Source: G020354785 sp964534745 (GTDB taxonomy: Bacteria; Bacteroidota; Bacteroidia; Bacteroidales; UBA10428). From it: 64,000 nt of DNA. The position numbers were made by a program, and so were the translations under genes. Of the stretch, positions 1 to 8,830 are shown piece after piece. The notes under the pieces were generated by a model, which saw only the letters and a list, made by a program, of their open reading frames with translations, made no database searches and was not told the origin of the DNA. Position 1 is the stretch's first letter. Every line of letters begins with the position of its first letter. The stretch covers positions 20,780 through 84,779 of the forward strand of contig CAZHQW010000006.1 of assembly GCA_964534745.1 (NCBI GenBank), written 5' to 3'.

Positions 1-2
1 GG

Positions 3-407
3 TTAATATTAGCAGACTTCCTTATTTTGCTCGTATGTTCATGCAGCGAAAAGATATTTACAGCAGGTGTGGATTGTGAGGAGTGCTACCGGATAAAGCC
101 TGACAGTGCCTATCTGACACTGGAACTTACAATAAATGACACCTATGAATCAATACCGCTTATTGTATACAGAAATGAGGTTGAGAAAAGGGATACGGAA
201 TATGTTGACACAGCATATGAGAGTACATATTACCTGCTTGTTCCTGTAAACAGTGAATACTCGGTTGAAGCTGAGTATATAAAGGGTAACAGTAAAATAA
301 TAGCTATTGACGGTACAAGGATCAAGACAAGACATTTAAGCAGCGAGTGTGATGAGGAATGCTGGATCATCGAAGGAGATGAACTGAATATGGAACTTAA
401 GTACTGA
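3..407 (+). CDS. Putative lipoprotein, 5' end outside window
   Basis: The reading frame is open to the left edge, so the true start lies outside the window. The first visible residues form a hydrophobic stretch ending in L-V-C-S-C, which looks like the end of a lipoprotein signal peptide with a lipobox. The mature part is short, acidic and has several Cys residues (CEECY near the start, CDEECW near the end), which could form disulfides. A TTG at 27 is an in-frame start candidate, but it would cut the hydrophobic region, so a partial gene is preferred. It converges with the next gene, 6 bp away. No family is recognised; an exported lipid-anchored protein is the most that can be said. Confidence 0.6.
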   Translation, partial: LILADFLILLVCSCSEKIFTAGVDCEECYRIKPDSAYLTLELTINDTYESIPLIVYRNEVEKRDTEYVDTAYESTYYLLVPVNSEYSVEAEYIKGNSKIIAIDGTRIKTRHLSSECDEECWIIEGDELNMELKY

Positions 408-413
408 TAATGC

Positions 414-806
414 CTATTGAACAAGTTTAATTTCTACAACAGAATTGCCAGGTTTATTATTCTTAAAACGGATAAGTATATCATAAAATCCGGTCTTGTT
501 GCAGGCAAAACTAAAAGCATCAAAATATTTGTCTTCCACCACATTTGTCAGCACAAGCTTGTCTGCATCCAATAACTCAAAAACGGCTTCCCCTGCATAG
601 TTATCAAGATGATTTGTGACTTTAAACTTATAGGTAGACCCTTTATTAAACTTAATTGTCATGAAATACTCATTCTCATAATCCTGTTCACTTATTTCAT
701 CAAGCCTGAACTCAATAAGTTTGATAAAGATCTCCTTTTGAGCAAATATGTTTTTAGCACAGAGATGTAATAATACCGTTAAAATTATTAAGATTTTTAA
801 CCTCAT
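414..806 (-). CDS. Small secreted protein of unknown function
   Basis: This encodes 130 residues starting at ATG. A clear signal peptide (hydrophobic about residues 4-18, then a cleavage-like A-K-N-I-F-A-Q) predicts export to the periplasm or outer membrane. The mature part looks beta-rich, including a stretch on maintaining a fold around YKFKVTNHLDNYAGEAVFEL, and a C-terminal FYDILIRFKNNKPGNS segment that resembles the end of a small beta-sandwich. It lies 25 bp downstream of the next minus-strand gene and is probably co-transcribed with it. No family name can be given. Confidence 0.6.
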   Translation of the reverse strand: MRLKILIILTVLLHLCAKNIFAQKEIFIKLIEFRLDEISEQDYENEYFMTIKFNKGSTYKFKVTNHLDNYAGEAVFELLDADKLVLTNVVEDKYFDAFSFACNKTGFYDILIRFKNNKPGNSVVEIKLVQ

Positions 807-831
807 AATTTTTATTTATTTGTTTATAAAA

Positions 832-1608
832 TCACATCTGTTTCATCTTTAACCAGTCATAATTTGTATCCAGCAAAATCAGCTTTGCATGCTCAGATAC
901 TCTTTTTGTCTGCACTTTTGATAATTCAACAACTATACTCTGAATGTTGGCTTCATAATATTCTTTTGTGAGTCCGGTGCAGCGTGTCTTACCATTACGC
1001 AAATAAAACAATGCCTTAACCTGTCTTTTCTCATCATCGCTTTTAAGTGCGCTGACAAGAGCGTCCAGCCTGTTCCAGCCGGCCGACTCACGGCTCCACC
1101 ATTCCCTGGCTTCACTGATGCTAAGGTCTTTTATTAACTTGCGCTTTTCCGCAACCGAACATTTATCTACCTTTTTTCTGTTACTGTTGCTATCATAATA
1201 GTCAGGATAATTTACTTTAATAAAGTTAACAAGCCTGTCCTCCTGGATATGGATACCACTGAATCCGAAGTTCTGAAAAGTAAGTTCCTCAAGAAGCCAT
1301 CCTGCGCGGATAATCACATCATCAATATCATATTCGATTATTTGTCCCCGCCCGTAAAACTTCTCAGCACCCGGGTAAATAAGATCCCCGGTATTGACGA
1401 GTTTAATACATGATTTAACACCCAGCATATCTATGAGGTAAGGAATAGATTTTTCCTCCATGTTTTCAAGCTTCTCCTTGGCATTCAGCACCGTTGGCCA
1501 ATCATCAGACTTAAAATCCTTTAGAAGAGCATCAATTGACATCTCCTGAGTATACCCGGCCAGCATATACATCCAAATCATAATAAAAACCAATAATTTC
1601 TTTTTCAT
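832..1608 (-). CDS. Secreted protein of unknown function, HEAT-like segment
   Basis: This encodes 258 residues from an ATG, with an N-terminal signal peptide (MKKKLL, hydrophobic to about residue 18, cleavage near G-Y-T-Q). Residues about 25-65 (LLKDFKSDDW, then KEKLENMEEKSIPYLIDML) look like a single HEAT-type helical repeat, and a second helical stretch appears near SDDEKRQVKALFYL. The middle contains REWWSRESAGWNRLD, a Trp-rich motif also seen in uncharacterised Bacteroidetes proteins with short helical repeats. It pairs with the small secreted protein directly downstream (25 bp gap). Function is unknown; a periplasmic scaffold is only a guess. Confidence 0.6.
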   Translation of the reverse strand: MKKKLLVFIMIWMYMLAGYTQEMSIDALLKDFKSDDWPTVLNAKEKLENMEEKSIPYLIDMLGVKSCIKLVNTGDLIYPGAEKFYGRGQIIEYDIDDVIIRAGWLLEELTFQNFGFSGIHIQEDRLVNFIKVNYPDYYDSNSNRKKVDKCSVAEKRKLIKDLSISEAREWWSRESAGWNRLDALVSALKSDDEKRQVKALFYLRNGKTRCTGLTKEYYEANIQSIVVELSKVQTKRVSEHAKLILLDTNYDWLKMKQM

Positions 1609-1680
1609 AGATATTTTATTATTTAAGTTTCCTGATTTCTATATAAAGTTACAATAATTTTCATATTTTCAAATTTCTAG

Positions 1681-3381
1681 TCAGACCATTAAATCAAATA
1701 CATTAAGCGCGTAATAGCCAAGGTTAATAATCTCGCTGTACATATCCGAATATATAACTCCTGTTGAGCACTTGTACCTGCCCTTTCTCAGGTTCTTGAA
1801 ATGCTCTTCTTTCAGAGCCTTTTCAATTTTTTGCAATTCTTTTCTATGAGCCCTGTTCCTGTCTGAGAATGCCAGGGATTCATCCCTGGCAAATCCTTCA
1901 TTTATCTCCTTTAAAATCTGGTCAATAACTGTAAAAAGCTTTCCGATATTCTTATCCATCTCTTTTGTGAATCCTGCTTTGGCTGAATTCTTCCTTTCTA
2001 TAGTATCTGCCAGCTTGTTATTTGAATCAGCCATGCTTTCGATGTTACTTACCATATTTAGCATGCTTGTAATATTCTCGGAGCTTAAACTGCTGAACGA
2101 CTCCTCAGTTATCCTTGTCAGGTAAGAGGCAATCTCCACCTCCATCCTGTCAGAGATATCTTCATACTTCCTGATTTTCGACATGTACTTATCGTACTTT
2201 TTCCCTGTCTTTGTATAATAGGATTCCTTTGCCAGCTCAAACATCTTTGTGACACGCTGCAAATAAAGCTGTATTTCTTTTCTTGCCTGCAGTATTGATA
2301 ACTCACCCGTTGACAGCAGGCCGGTGTTAATATACCTCAGGCTGAATTCCTCATCTTCATCCCTGCTGGGTACAATTACGCTGACAATCTTTATAATAAA
2401 CGAAGCAAACCATATTAAAACCAACGTGTTTAATATATTAAACACCGAATGAAAAATTGACAATGCAACAGGCATGGCCTGTGCTGTCTCAGAAGCTGTT
2501 TGTCCTTCCACCATATAGGGCGAATTCAATCCGATTTTAAGTATAAACCAGTTTATGCCTTTCAGAAAAGGATGAAAAACAAGGAGCATAAGAAGGACTC
2601 CTGTAATATTAAAAACAAGATGTGCTCTTGCGGCACGCTTGGCTGATGTGTTGGCAATAATTGCCGCCAGGTTTGCAGTAATCGTCGTTCCTATGTTCTG
2701 TCCGAGGACCATTGCCGCTGCCAGATCAAAAGATATCCATCCGTTATAGCACATTACCAGCGTGAGCGCCATTGCTGCACTCGATGACTGGATAACCATC
2801 GTAACGACTGCGCCAATGATTATAAAAATCAATACCGATATAAATCTGGCATCCGAATACTTCTTCAGGAATTCAAGAAAGCCCGGATTGTTGTTAATGT
2901 CTGGTGTATATTCCTTCAGAAAATGCAACCCGAGGAATATCAACGAGAACCCTATTATCACTTCACCCCAGGAACTTCTCCTTTTATCTTTTGAGAACAT
3001 AATCGGCAATCCCAGTCCGATTAATATAAAAGTAAAAGTAAATATGTCGAATTGAAAGCCAAGGATGGAAATCATCCATGCGGTAACTGTTGTACCAATA
3101 TTTGCACCCATAATTACACCTATCGACTCTGCCAGCGACAAGAGTCCCGCATTTACAAAACTTACCACCATAACCGTTGTTGCAGATGAAGACTGGATAA
3201 TCCCTGTAATAAGAAACCCTGTAAATACTCCCATAAACCTGTTTGAAGTCATTGCAGAAAGGATACTTCTTAATTTTGAACCCGCCACTTTTTGCAGGGA
3301 CTCGCTCATAAGCTTCATCCCAAAAATAAAAAGTCCGAGAGCCCCGAGCAGCTTAAGGAAATCGAGGAATCCGTAATTCAT
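1681..3381 (-). CDS. Na/Pi cotransporter family protein with PhoU-like tail
   Basis: This encodes 566 residues from an ATG. The first ~345 residues form about eight membrane segments with two inverted copies of the family signature: GIIQSSSATT near residue 60 and MVIQSSSAAM near residue 195. These QSSS motifs line the Na+ and phosphate path in the NptA/SLC34-like family. Residues about 370-560 form a helical PhoU-like cytoplasmic domain, as in many bacterial members. The likely role is Na+-coupled uptake of inorganic phosphate across the inner membrane. It is transcribed divergently from the V-ATPase operon. The next-door predicted Na+ pump makes a shared dependence on the Na+ gradient plausible, but there is no direct sequence link. 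Confidence 0.9.
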   Translation of the reverse strand: MNYGFLDFLKLLGALGLFIFGMKLMSESLQKVAGSKLRSILSAMTSNRFMGVFTGFLITGIIQSSSATTVMVVSFVNAGLLSLAESIGVIMGANIGTTVTAWMISILGFQFDIFTFTFILIGLGLPIMFSKDKRRSSWGEVIIGFSLIFLGLHFLKEYTPDINNNPGFLEFLKKYSDARFISVLIFIIIGAVVTMVIQSSSAAMALTLVMCYNGWISFDLAAAMVLGQNIGTTITANLAAIIANTSAKRAARAHLVFNITGVLLMLLVFHPFLKGINWFILKIGLNSPYMVEGQTASETAQAMPVALSIFHSVFNILNTLVLIWFASFIIKIVSVIVPSRDEDEEFSLRYINTGLLSTGELSILQARKEIQLYLQRVTKMFELAKESYYTKTGKKYDKYMSKIRKYEDISDRMEVEIASYLTRITEESFSSLSSENITSMLNMVSNIESMADSNNKLADTIERKNSAKAGFTKEMDKNIGKLFTVIDQILKEINEGFARDESLAFSDRNRAHRKELQKIEKALKEEHFKNLRKGRYKCSTGVIYSDMYSEIINLGYYALNVFDLMV

Positions 3382-3659
3382 AGTAACCTCTGTATAAAAT
3401 AGTATGTTAGTTGCTAAAAAATTTTGTTATAAATATATTCAATAATTAATTAACAAACCATCCTGATTGCCTGTTTTGCATTGTTATTTAAAATCATTAA
3501 AAATAATTGCAAAACAATGTATAAACTGAAACTATAAGTAAACTTTTCCTTATATTTGGGCTTTTGAGAAAGCTAAATCCTCTGGTTATTAAAAGATTGC
3601 AAACAAAATAGTAGTTTGCTGAATTTCATTTTTTTATACTATTTTATATCTGAACAAAA
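3382..3659. promoter_or_regulatory. Divergent intergenic region, Na/Pi transporter and V-ATPase
   Basis: This AT-rich 278-bp spacer separates two divergent transcription units. TATATTTG at 3551-3558 fits the Bacteroidetes -7 consensus TAnnTTTG on the plus strand, but no convincing -33 TTTG lies at the usual distance, so it is only a candidate for the V-ATPase operon. A short inverted repeat GCAAAC/GTTTGC with a 9-nt spacer sits at 3599-3619, between that box and the ATG at 3660. No riboswitch or small gene was seen. Confidence 0.35.
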
Positions 3660-4277
3660 ATGCAAAATAAATTACAGAAACTTACTGATAAAATATTTAA
3701 GGAGGGTATTTCAAAGGGAAATGCTGAAGCTGAAAAAATAATAAGCAGCTCAAAAAAAGAAGCTGAAGATATTGTCAGCAAGGCAAAAAAAGATGCTGAC
3801 AAAATCATTAAGGATGCTAAAAAGAAATCTGATGAGATAAAAAAGAGTTCGGAAGCCGAATTCAGGCTATCTTCAAGACAATCTATAAATGCACTGAAAC
3901 AGCAAATTACAGAACTTATAAATGGAGAGATTGTGAAAGTGCCTGTAAAAAAGACTTTTGAAGATAAGGACTTTATCAAAAAGCTTATCGAAACAATAAT
4001 TAAAAATTGGAATCCCCGGTCAGATCAGGGAGCCAACATTTCTATCCTCCTTCCTGAAAAAGAAGAAAAAGAAATGCAGCAGTATTTTACCAAAGCTTTG
4101 AAAGACCTGTTAAAAAAGGGAGTTGAAATGAGGTATGACGAAAATATAAAGTCAGGTTTTCAGATCGGACCAGGAAACGGAGGTTATAAAATAAGTTTTA
4201 CTGATGAGGATTTTATTAACTTTTTCAAGCAATATTTAAGGCCAAGACTAATTAAATTACTATTTGCAGAAGAGTAA
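3660..4277 (+). CDS. atpE: V-type ATP synthase subunit E
   Basis: This encodes 205 residues. The N-terminal ~85 residues form a Lys/Glu/Ala-rich amphipathic helix with repeated KKxADxI units (KKDADKIIKDAKKKSDEIKK), typical of the E-subunit stalk, which pairs with a partner helix in the peripheral stator. The C-terminal part (about 90-205) is a mixed alpha/beta head that binds the top of the A3B3 headpiece. It is the first gene of the operon and is followed after 3 bp by the DUF2764 gene. There is no signal peptide or membrane segment, which fits a soluble stalk part. The identification rests on the coiled coil plus operon position, since E subunits are poorly conserved. Confidence 0.85.
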   Translation: MQNKLQKLTDKIFKEGISKGNAEAEKIISSSKKEAEDIVSKAKKDADKIIKDAKKKSDEIKKSSEAEFRLSSRQSINALKQQITELINGEIVKVPVKKTFEDKDFIKKLIETIIKNWNPRSDQGANISILLPEKEEKEMQQYFTKALKDLLKKGVEMRYDENIKSGFQIGPGNGGYKISFTDEDFINFFKQYLRPRLIKLLFAEE

Positions 4278-4280
4278 GAT

Positions 4281-5135
4281 ATGAGGCGTGAATACCATTG
4301 TTTTATTGCAGGACTTCCTGAGTTATTCCCGGATGCAAAAAAAATTGACTTTATTCTGATAAATTTCAGGGAGCAACTCAGGGAAGTGCTTCATTCTGAT
4401 GATTTCAGGTTAATTGAGTCATTATTCTGGAAATATGATAATACAAATATTATCAGTCTTTTGAAAGACCCGAAATCAGAAGTAGACGGACTGGGAAATC
4501 TATCCGGGCAGGATATTGAAGAGATATTTTACCTTGTTAAAGACGATGCATTATCTGAATACAGAAGAAAGATCCCCCCATATTTAGGAAAATTTATTAA
4601 TGCATATAAGAACGAGGCTCCTTTATTCAAAGGTAAAGGGTGGGAAAATCAAATCACGCAGCTTTATTATGAATTTGCGATAAATATTGATAATCATTTT
4701 GCCAGAAACTGGCTTGAATTTGAGATGAACCTGACCAACATTTTAACAGCCGCCAGCTGCAGAAAATATAAAATGGATATTGAAAGTGAACTTATTGGAA
4801 ACAATGAAATAACAGAAAAACTTATAAAAAGCAGTGCACGCGACTTTGGCATAAGCAGCGAATTCCCGATGCTGGAATCAATCATAAGGGCAACCGAGGA
4901 AGATAATATCATTGAAAAGGAAAAGAAAATAGATATGGTAATATGGAATCTGCTGAATGAATGGACTTTCTTTCACTATTTTACTATAGAAAAGATATTT
5001 GCCTATACCATACAGGTTGGTATTATCGAAAGATGGATGAAAATGGACAAAGATAAGGGAAATGAATTGTTTAAAGATCTGCTGGGGAGGCTTGAGAATA
5101 GCTACGAGTTCCCAAAGGAGTATACAATATATTAA
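4281..5135 (+). CDS. DUF2764 family protein, V-ATPase operon (C-like?)
   Basis: This encodes 284 residues, predicted all-helical and soluble. It starts with YHCFIAGLPELF, the characteristic opening of the DUF2764 family, which is found between the E and A genes of V-ATPase operons in Bacteroidetes, Chlamydiae and spirochetes. These operons have no recognisable subunit C, which links the rotor axle to the membrane ring in archaeal-type enzymes. The all-helical make-up and position suggest that DUF2764 is a highly diverged C subunit; this is inference. It is 3 bp after subunit E and 10 bp before subunit A, so it is very likely part of the same transcript and complex. Confidence 0.8.
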   Translation: MRREYHCFIAGLPELFPDAKKIDFILINFREQLREVLHSDDFRLIESLFWKYDNTNIISLLKDPKSEVDGLGNLSGQDIEEIFYLVKDDALSEYRRKIPPYLGKFINAYKNEAPLFKGKGWENQITQLYYEFAINIDNHFARNWLEFEMNLTNILTAASCRKYKMDIESELIGNNEITEKLIKSSARDFGISSEFPMLESIIRATEEDNIIEKEKKIDMVIWNLLNEWTFFHYFTIEKIFAYTIQVGIIERWMKMDKDKGNELFKDLLGRLENSYEFPKEYTIY

Positions 5136-5145
5136 GTGATCAAAG

Positions 5146-6900
5146 ATGGCAACAAAAGGAACAGTAAAAGGAATTATTTCAAACCTGGTAATTGTCGAGG
5201 TTGAAGGTCCGGTATCTCAGAATGAGATATGTTATATACTATTTAGACAGGTCCGTTTAATGGCCGAAGTAATAAAAGTCTACGGTAAAAATGCTTATGT
5301 GCAGGTATTTGAGAACACAAGGGGATTATTAACAGGTGACAAGGTTGAATTTTCAGGTCATATGCTCGAAGTTGTGATGGGGCCCGGACTGCTGTCAAAG
5401 AATTATGACGGGTTGCAAAATGACCTGAATAAGATGAAGGGTATATTCCTTAAAAAAGGACAGTACACAAATGCGCTGGACGAAGATAAAATGTGGCATT
5501 TCAAGCCGGCAGCATCAAAAGGCGATGCGGTAACAGCAGGGGACTGGCTGGGTGAAGTTGAAGAAAATGCAATGCCTCACAAGATAATGGTCCCTTTTAG
5601 CTTTAAAGGGACATATACGATAAAAAGCATACTGAAAGCCGGTGATTATAAGATAAACGATACAATAGCCGTCCTCACAGACAGCAATAAGAAAGATTTA
5701 CCTGTAACAATGGTACAAAGATGGCCGGTGAAGGTTGCCATCAAGGCCTATAAAGATAAACCAAGGCCCTACAAGCTGCTCGAAACGGGAATAAGAATTA
5801 TTGATACTCTTAATCCTATTGTAGAGGGAGGTACGGGATTTATTCCAGGACCTTTTGGATGCGGGAAGACCGTTCTGCAGCATGCCATCTCAAGGCAGGC
5901 AGAGGCCGATATTGTGATTATTGCAGCATGCGGTGAAAGGGCGAACGAAGTTGTTGAATTTTTTAAGGAGTTCCCTGAGCTTGAAGATTTCAGAACAGGA
6001 AGAAAGCTAATGGAAAGAACCATCATTGTGGCCAATACATCAAATATGCCTGTTGCGGCCAGGGAAGCATCGGTCTACACAGCCATGACTATCGCCGAGT
6101 ATTACAGGGCTATGGGACTGCGCGTGCTGATGCTTGCCGATTCAACATCACGATGGGCACAGGCACTGAGAGAAATGTCAAACAGGCTTGAGGAACTGCC
6201 TGGACCGGACGCCTTCCCGATGGATTTACCGGCAGTAATATCAAATTTTTACTCACGCGCCGGCTATACTAACTTGAATAATGGCGAAACAGGTTCAATA
6301 ACCTTTATAGGGACAGTTTCTCCTGCCGGTGGTAACCTGAAAGAGCCGGTAACGGAATCGACAAAAAAAGTCGCGAGGTGCTTCTATGCACTTGCCCAGC
6401 ACAGGGCTGACAGCAAGCGCTATCCTGCCGTTGATCCTATAGACAGCTACTCAAAATATCTTGAATATCCTGAATTTGCAGAATATGTTGAAAGCAAAAT
6501 ATCAGATACATGGATAGACAATGTTAATGAGGCCAAAACCATTTTCCAGAGAGGCAAAGAGACCTATGAACAGATAAATATCCTTGGAGACGACGGCGTG
6601 CCCGTTAATTACCACGTCACCTATTGGAAATCAGAGATTATAGATTTTGTAATCCTGCAGCAGGATGCATTCGATAAAGTTGACCGGTCCACCCCTGTGG
6701 AAAGGCAGAAATACATGCTTGAACATGTTCTCAAGGTGTGCAATACAGAGTTTGATTTCGAGTCTTTTACTGAAGTGGACATCTATTTCAAAAGGATCAT
6801 AAACCATTACAAACAGATGAATTACTCCGAATTTAAATCAGAGAAATTTCTCAACTATGAAAAGGAGTTATTGAAAATTATTGATGAACGAAAGGCATAA
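5146..6900 (+). CDS. atpA: V-type ATP synthase catalytic subunit A
   Basis: This 584-residue protein is the catalytic nucleotide-binding subunit of the A3B3 headpiece, which hydrolyses or makes ATP. The P-loop GPFGCGKT is at about residues 235-242, followed by CGERANEV, which holds the catalytic Glu of the GER motif. LADSTSRWAQALRE and the FYSRAG region further confirm the family. An N-terminal beta-barrel and the A-specific non-homologous region (about residues 110-200, with HKIMVPF) are present. The length matches the family (about 580-590). Its stop codon overlaps the start of subunit B by one base, which indicates translational coupling. Confidence 0.97.
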   Translation: MATKGTVKGIISNLVIVEVEGPVSQNEICYILFRQVRLMAEVIKVYGKNAYVQVFENTRGLLTGDKVEFSGHMLEVVMGPGLLSKNYDGLQNDLNKMKGIFLKKGQYTNALDEDKMWHFKPAASKGDAVTAGDWLGEVEENAMPHKIMVPFSFKGTYTIKSILKAGDYKINDTIAVLTDSNKKDLPVTMVQRWPVKVAIKAYKDKPRPYKLLETGIRIIDTLNPIVEGGTGFIPGPFGCGKTVLQHAISRQAEADIVIIAACGERANEVVEFFKEFPELEDFRTGRKLMERTIIVANTSNMPVAAREASVYTAMTIAEYYRAMGLRVLMLADSTSRWAQALREMSNRLEELPGPDAFPMDLPAVISNFYSRAGYTNLNNGETGSITFIGTVSPAGGNLKEPVTESTKKVARCFYALAQHRADSKRYPAVDPIDSYSKYLEYPEFAEYVESKISDTWIDNVNEAKTIFQRGKETYEQINILGDDGVPVNYHVTYWKSEIIDFVILQQDAFDKVDRSTPVERQKYMLEHVLKVCNTEFDFESFTEVDIYFKRIINHYKQMNYSEFKSEKFLNYEKELLKIIDERKA

Positions 6901-8225
6901 TGATGGAGACCAGAGCATTTCAAAAAATATATACTAAAATAAACCAGATCACCAAGGCAACGTGTTCGTTGCAGGCTGCAGGCATAGGTTATGAAGAGCT
7001 GGCTATTGTTCACGGCAAGCTGGCCCAGATTGTAAAAGTTATTGAAGATAACGTTACCCTCCAGGTGTTTGGCGGCACTGAAGGGATACCGACAAATGCT
7101 GAAGTTACATTCCTTGGCAAGCCACCCACGCTGAAAGTAAGTGATGACCTTGCAGGAAGGTTCTTTAATGCCTATGGCATGCCTATTGACGGTGGTCCTG
7201 CTATCGAAGGCGAAGAACGTGAGATAGGAGGCCCCTCGGTGAACCCCGTAAGAAGAGAGCAGCCCTCCGAATTGATAGCAACGGGTATCGCAGGTATAGA
7301 CCTGAATAACACACTGGTAAGCGGACAAAAAATACCGTTTTTTGCAGATCCTGACCAACCCTATAACCAGGTTATGGCCATGGTGGCATTAAGGGCAAAG
7401 GCTGACAAGATAATACTTGGTGGAATGGGACTTACCAACGACGATTACCTCTTTTATAAGAATGTCTTTGATAATGCCGGTGCCCTTGACCGCATAATAA
7501 GCTTTGTCAACACTACCGATAATCCTCCTGTGGAGAGGCTGCTGGTGCCGGAAATGGCACTTACTGCCGCTGAATATTTTGCCGTTGACAGAAACCAGAG
7601 CGTTGTCGTGCTTCTTACCGATATGACATTGTTTGCCGACGCACTAAGCATAGTATCAAACCGTATGGACCAGATTCCATCCAAGGATAGTATGCCCGGT
7701 TCACTTTACAGTGACCTGGCAAAAATATATGAAAAGGCAGTCCAGTTTCCAGACGGCGGTTCAATTACAATAATTGCCGTAACGACATTATCAGGCGGGG
7801 ACATAACCCATGCCATACCCGACAATACAGGATATATCACCGAGGGACAGCTCTTCCTGAGAAAAGACTCGGATATAGGTAAGGTTATTGTCGATCCCTT
7901 CAGAAGCCTGTCAAGGCTAAAACAACTGGTTATAGGTAAAAAGACCAGGGAAGATCATCCCCAGGTTATGAATGCTGCAATAAGGCTTTATGCGGATGCA
8001 GCAAATGCAAAAACCAAGCTTGAAAACGGCTTTGACCTGACAGACTATGATGAGCGAAGCCTTAAGTTTGCCAGGGCGTATTCTGAAAAACTGCTGGCTA
8101 TAGATGTTAATATCGACATTGATGAAATGCTGAACACAGGTTGGCAATTATTCAGTGAATATTTTAAGCCTGAAGAAGTCGGGGCAAAAAAGGAACTTGT
8201 GGATAAGTACTGGCCTAAAAAGTAA
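6900..8225 (+). CDS. atpB: V-type ATP synthase subunit B
   Basis: This 441-residue protein is the non-catalytic nucleotide-binding-like subunit of the A3B3 hexamer. It lacks a canonical P-loop: the matching region reads SGQKIPFFADP, as expected for B subunits. Family hallmarks include VLLTDMTLFADALS, SNRMDQIPSKDSMPGSLYSDL and GSITIIAVTTLSGGDITH. An ATG at 6900 overlaps the subunit A stop by one base, and a second ATG at 6903 is equally possible. It is followed after 2 bp by subunit D. The length is slightly shorter than archaeal homologues (about 460). Confidence 0.96.
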   Translation: MMETRAFQKIYTKINQITKATCSLQAAGIGYEELAIVHGKLAQIVKVIEDNVTLQVFGGTEGIPTNAEVTFLGKPPTLKVSDDLAGRFFNAYGMPIDGGPAIEGEEREIGGPSVNPVRREQPSELIATGIAGIDLNNTLVSGQKIPFFADPDQPYNQVMAMVALRAKADKIILGGMGLTNDDYLFYKNVFDNAGALDRIISFVNTTDNPPVERLLVPEMALTAAEYFAVDRNQSVVVLLTDMTLFADALSIVSNRMDQIPSKDSMPGSLYSDLAKIYEKAVQFPDGGSITIIAVTTLSGGDITHAIPDNTGYITEGQLFLRKDSDIGKVIVDPFRSLSRLKQLVIGKKTREDHPQVMNAAIRLYADAANAKTKLENGFDLTDYDERSLKFARAYSEKLLAIDVNIDIDEMLNTGWQLFSEYFKPEEVGAKKELVDKYWPKK

Positions 8226-8227
8226 CA

Positions 8228-8830
8228 ATGGCAATAAAATTCCAATATAACAAAACGGCATTACAGCAGCTTTATAAGCAGCTCGAGATAAGGGTGAGAG
8301 CCCTGCCGACAATTAAAAACAAGGAGTCGGCACTCAGGGTTGAAGTGAAAAAAGCCAGGGACAGGATGCTCGAGCTGGAAAAAAAGCTGAAGGAAAAAAT
8401 CAGTCAATACGACTATATGAGCAGGTTATGGGTTGAATTTGACGCAAGCATTGTGGGCATAGACAACGTGAGATTATCGGTAAAAAAAATTGCCGGAGTC
8501 AAGACCCCCGTGCTTGACGGAATAGACTTTTACACAGGGAAGTTCAGTATCTTCAACAAGCCCAAATGGTATCTTGATGGCGTTGCACTAATTAAGGAGA
8601 TTGCTTCAATAGCTATCGAAAAAGAAATATTCAATAAAAGAACACAGCTTGTTGACCGTGCCAGAAAGAAAACTACCCAAAAGGTTAACCTGTATGAGAA
8701 AGTGCAGATTCCCGGATTTGAAGAGGCTATACTTAAAATAAAAAGATTTATGGAAGATGAGGAGAACCTTTCCAAATCTGCACAGAAGATAGTAAAAAAC
8801 CGTCAGCAGCAACTTGAGCTTGTGCAATGA
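8228..8830 (+). CDS. atpD: V-type ATP synthase subunit D
   Basis: This 200-residue protein forms the central rotor axle. It is almost entirely helical, with long N- and C-terminal helices that coil around each other. The N-terminal YNKTALQQLYKQLEI and the C-terminal ARKKTTQKVNLYEKVQIPGFEEAILKIKRF match the two conserved ends of the family; NALEKVxIPxxxxTIxxI is the usual C-terminal pattern. The stop overlaps the start of subunit I by 4 bp (ATGA). No subunit F, the usual rotor partner, is encoded next to it. Confidence 0.94.
   Translation: MAIKFQYNKTALQQLYKQLEIRVRALPTIKNKESALRVEVKKARDRMLELEKKLKEKISQYDYMSRLWVEFDASIVGIDNVRLSVKKIAGVKTPVLDGIDFYTGKFSIFNKPKWYLDGVALIKEIASIAIEKEIFNKRTQLVDRARKKTTQKVNLYEKVQIPGFEEAILKIKRFMEDEENLSKSAQKIVKNRQQQLELVQ

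Noticed and set aside
2762..3376. Two plus-strand open frames (97 and 103 residues)
   Set aside because: They lie wholly antisense to the conserved membrane region of the Na/Pi cotransporter and have no family features.
3599..3619. Inverted repeat GCAAAC/GTTTGC upstream of the V-ATPase operon
   Set aside because: Six-bp arms are expected by chance in AT-rich DNA; mentioned with the spacer but not called as an operator.
6855..7358. Minus-strand open frame of 167 residues over the atpA/atpB junction
   Set aside because: It is antisense to two highly conserved ATPase genes; length is chance.
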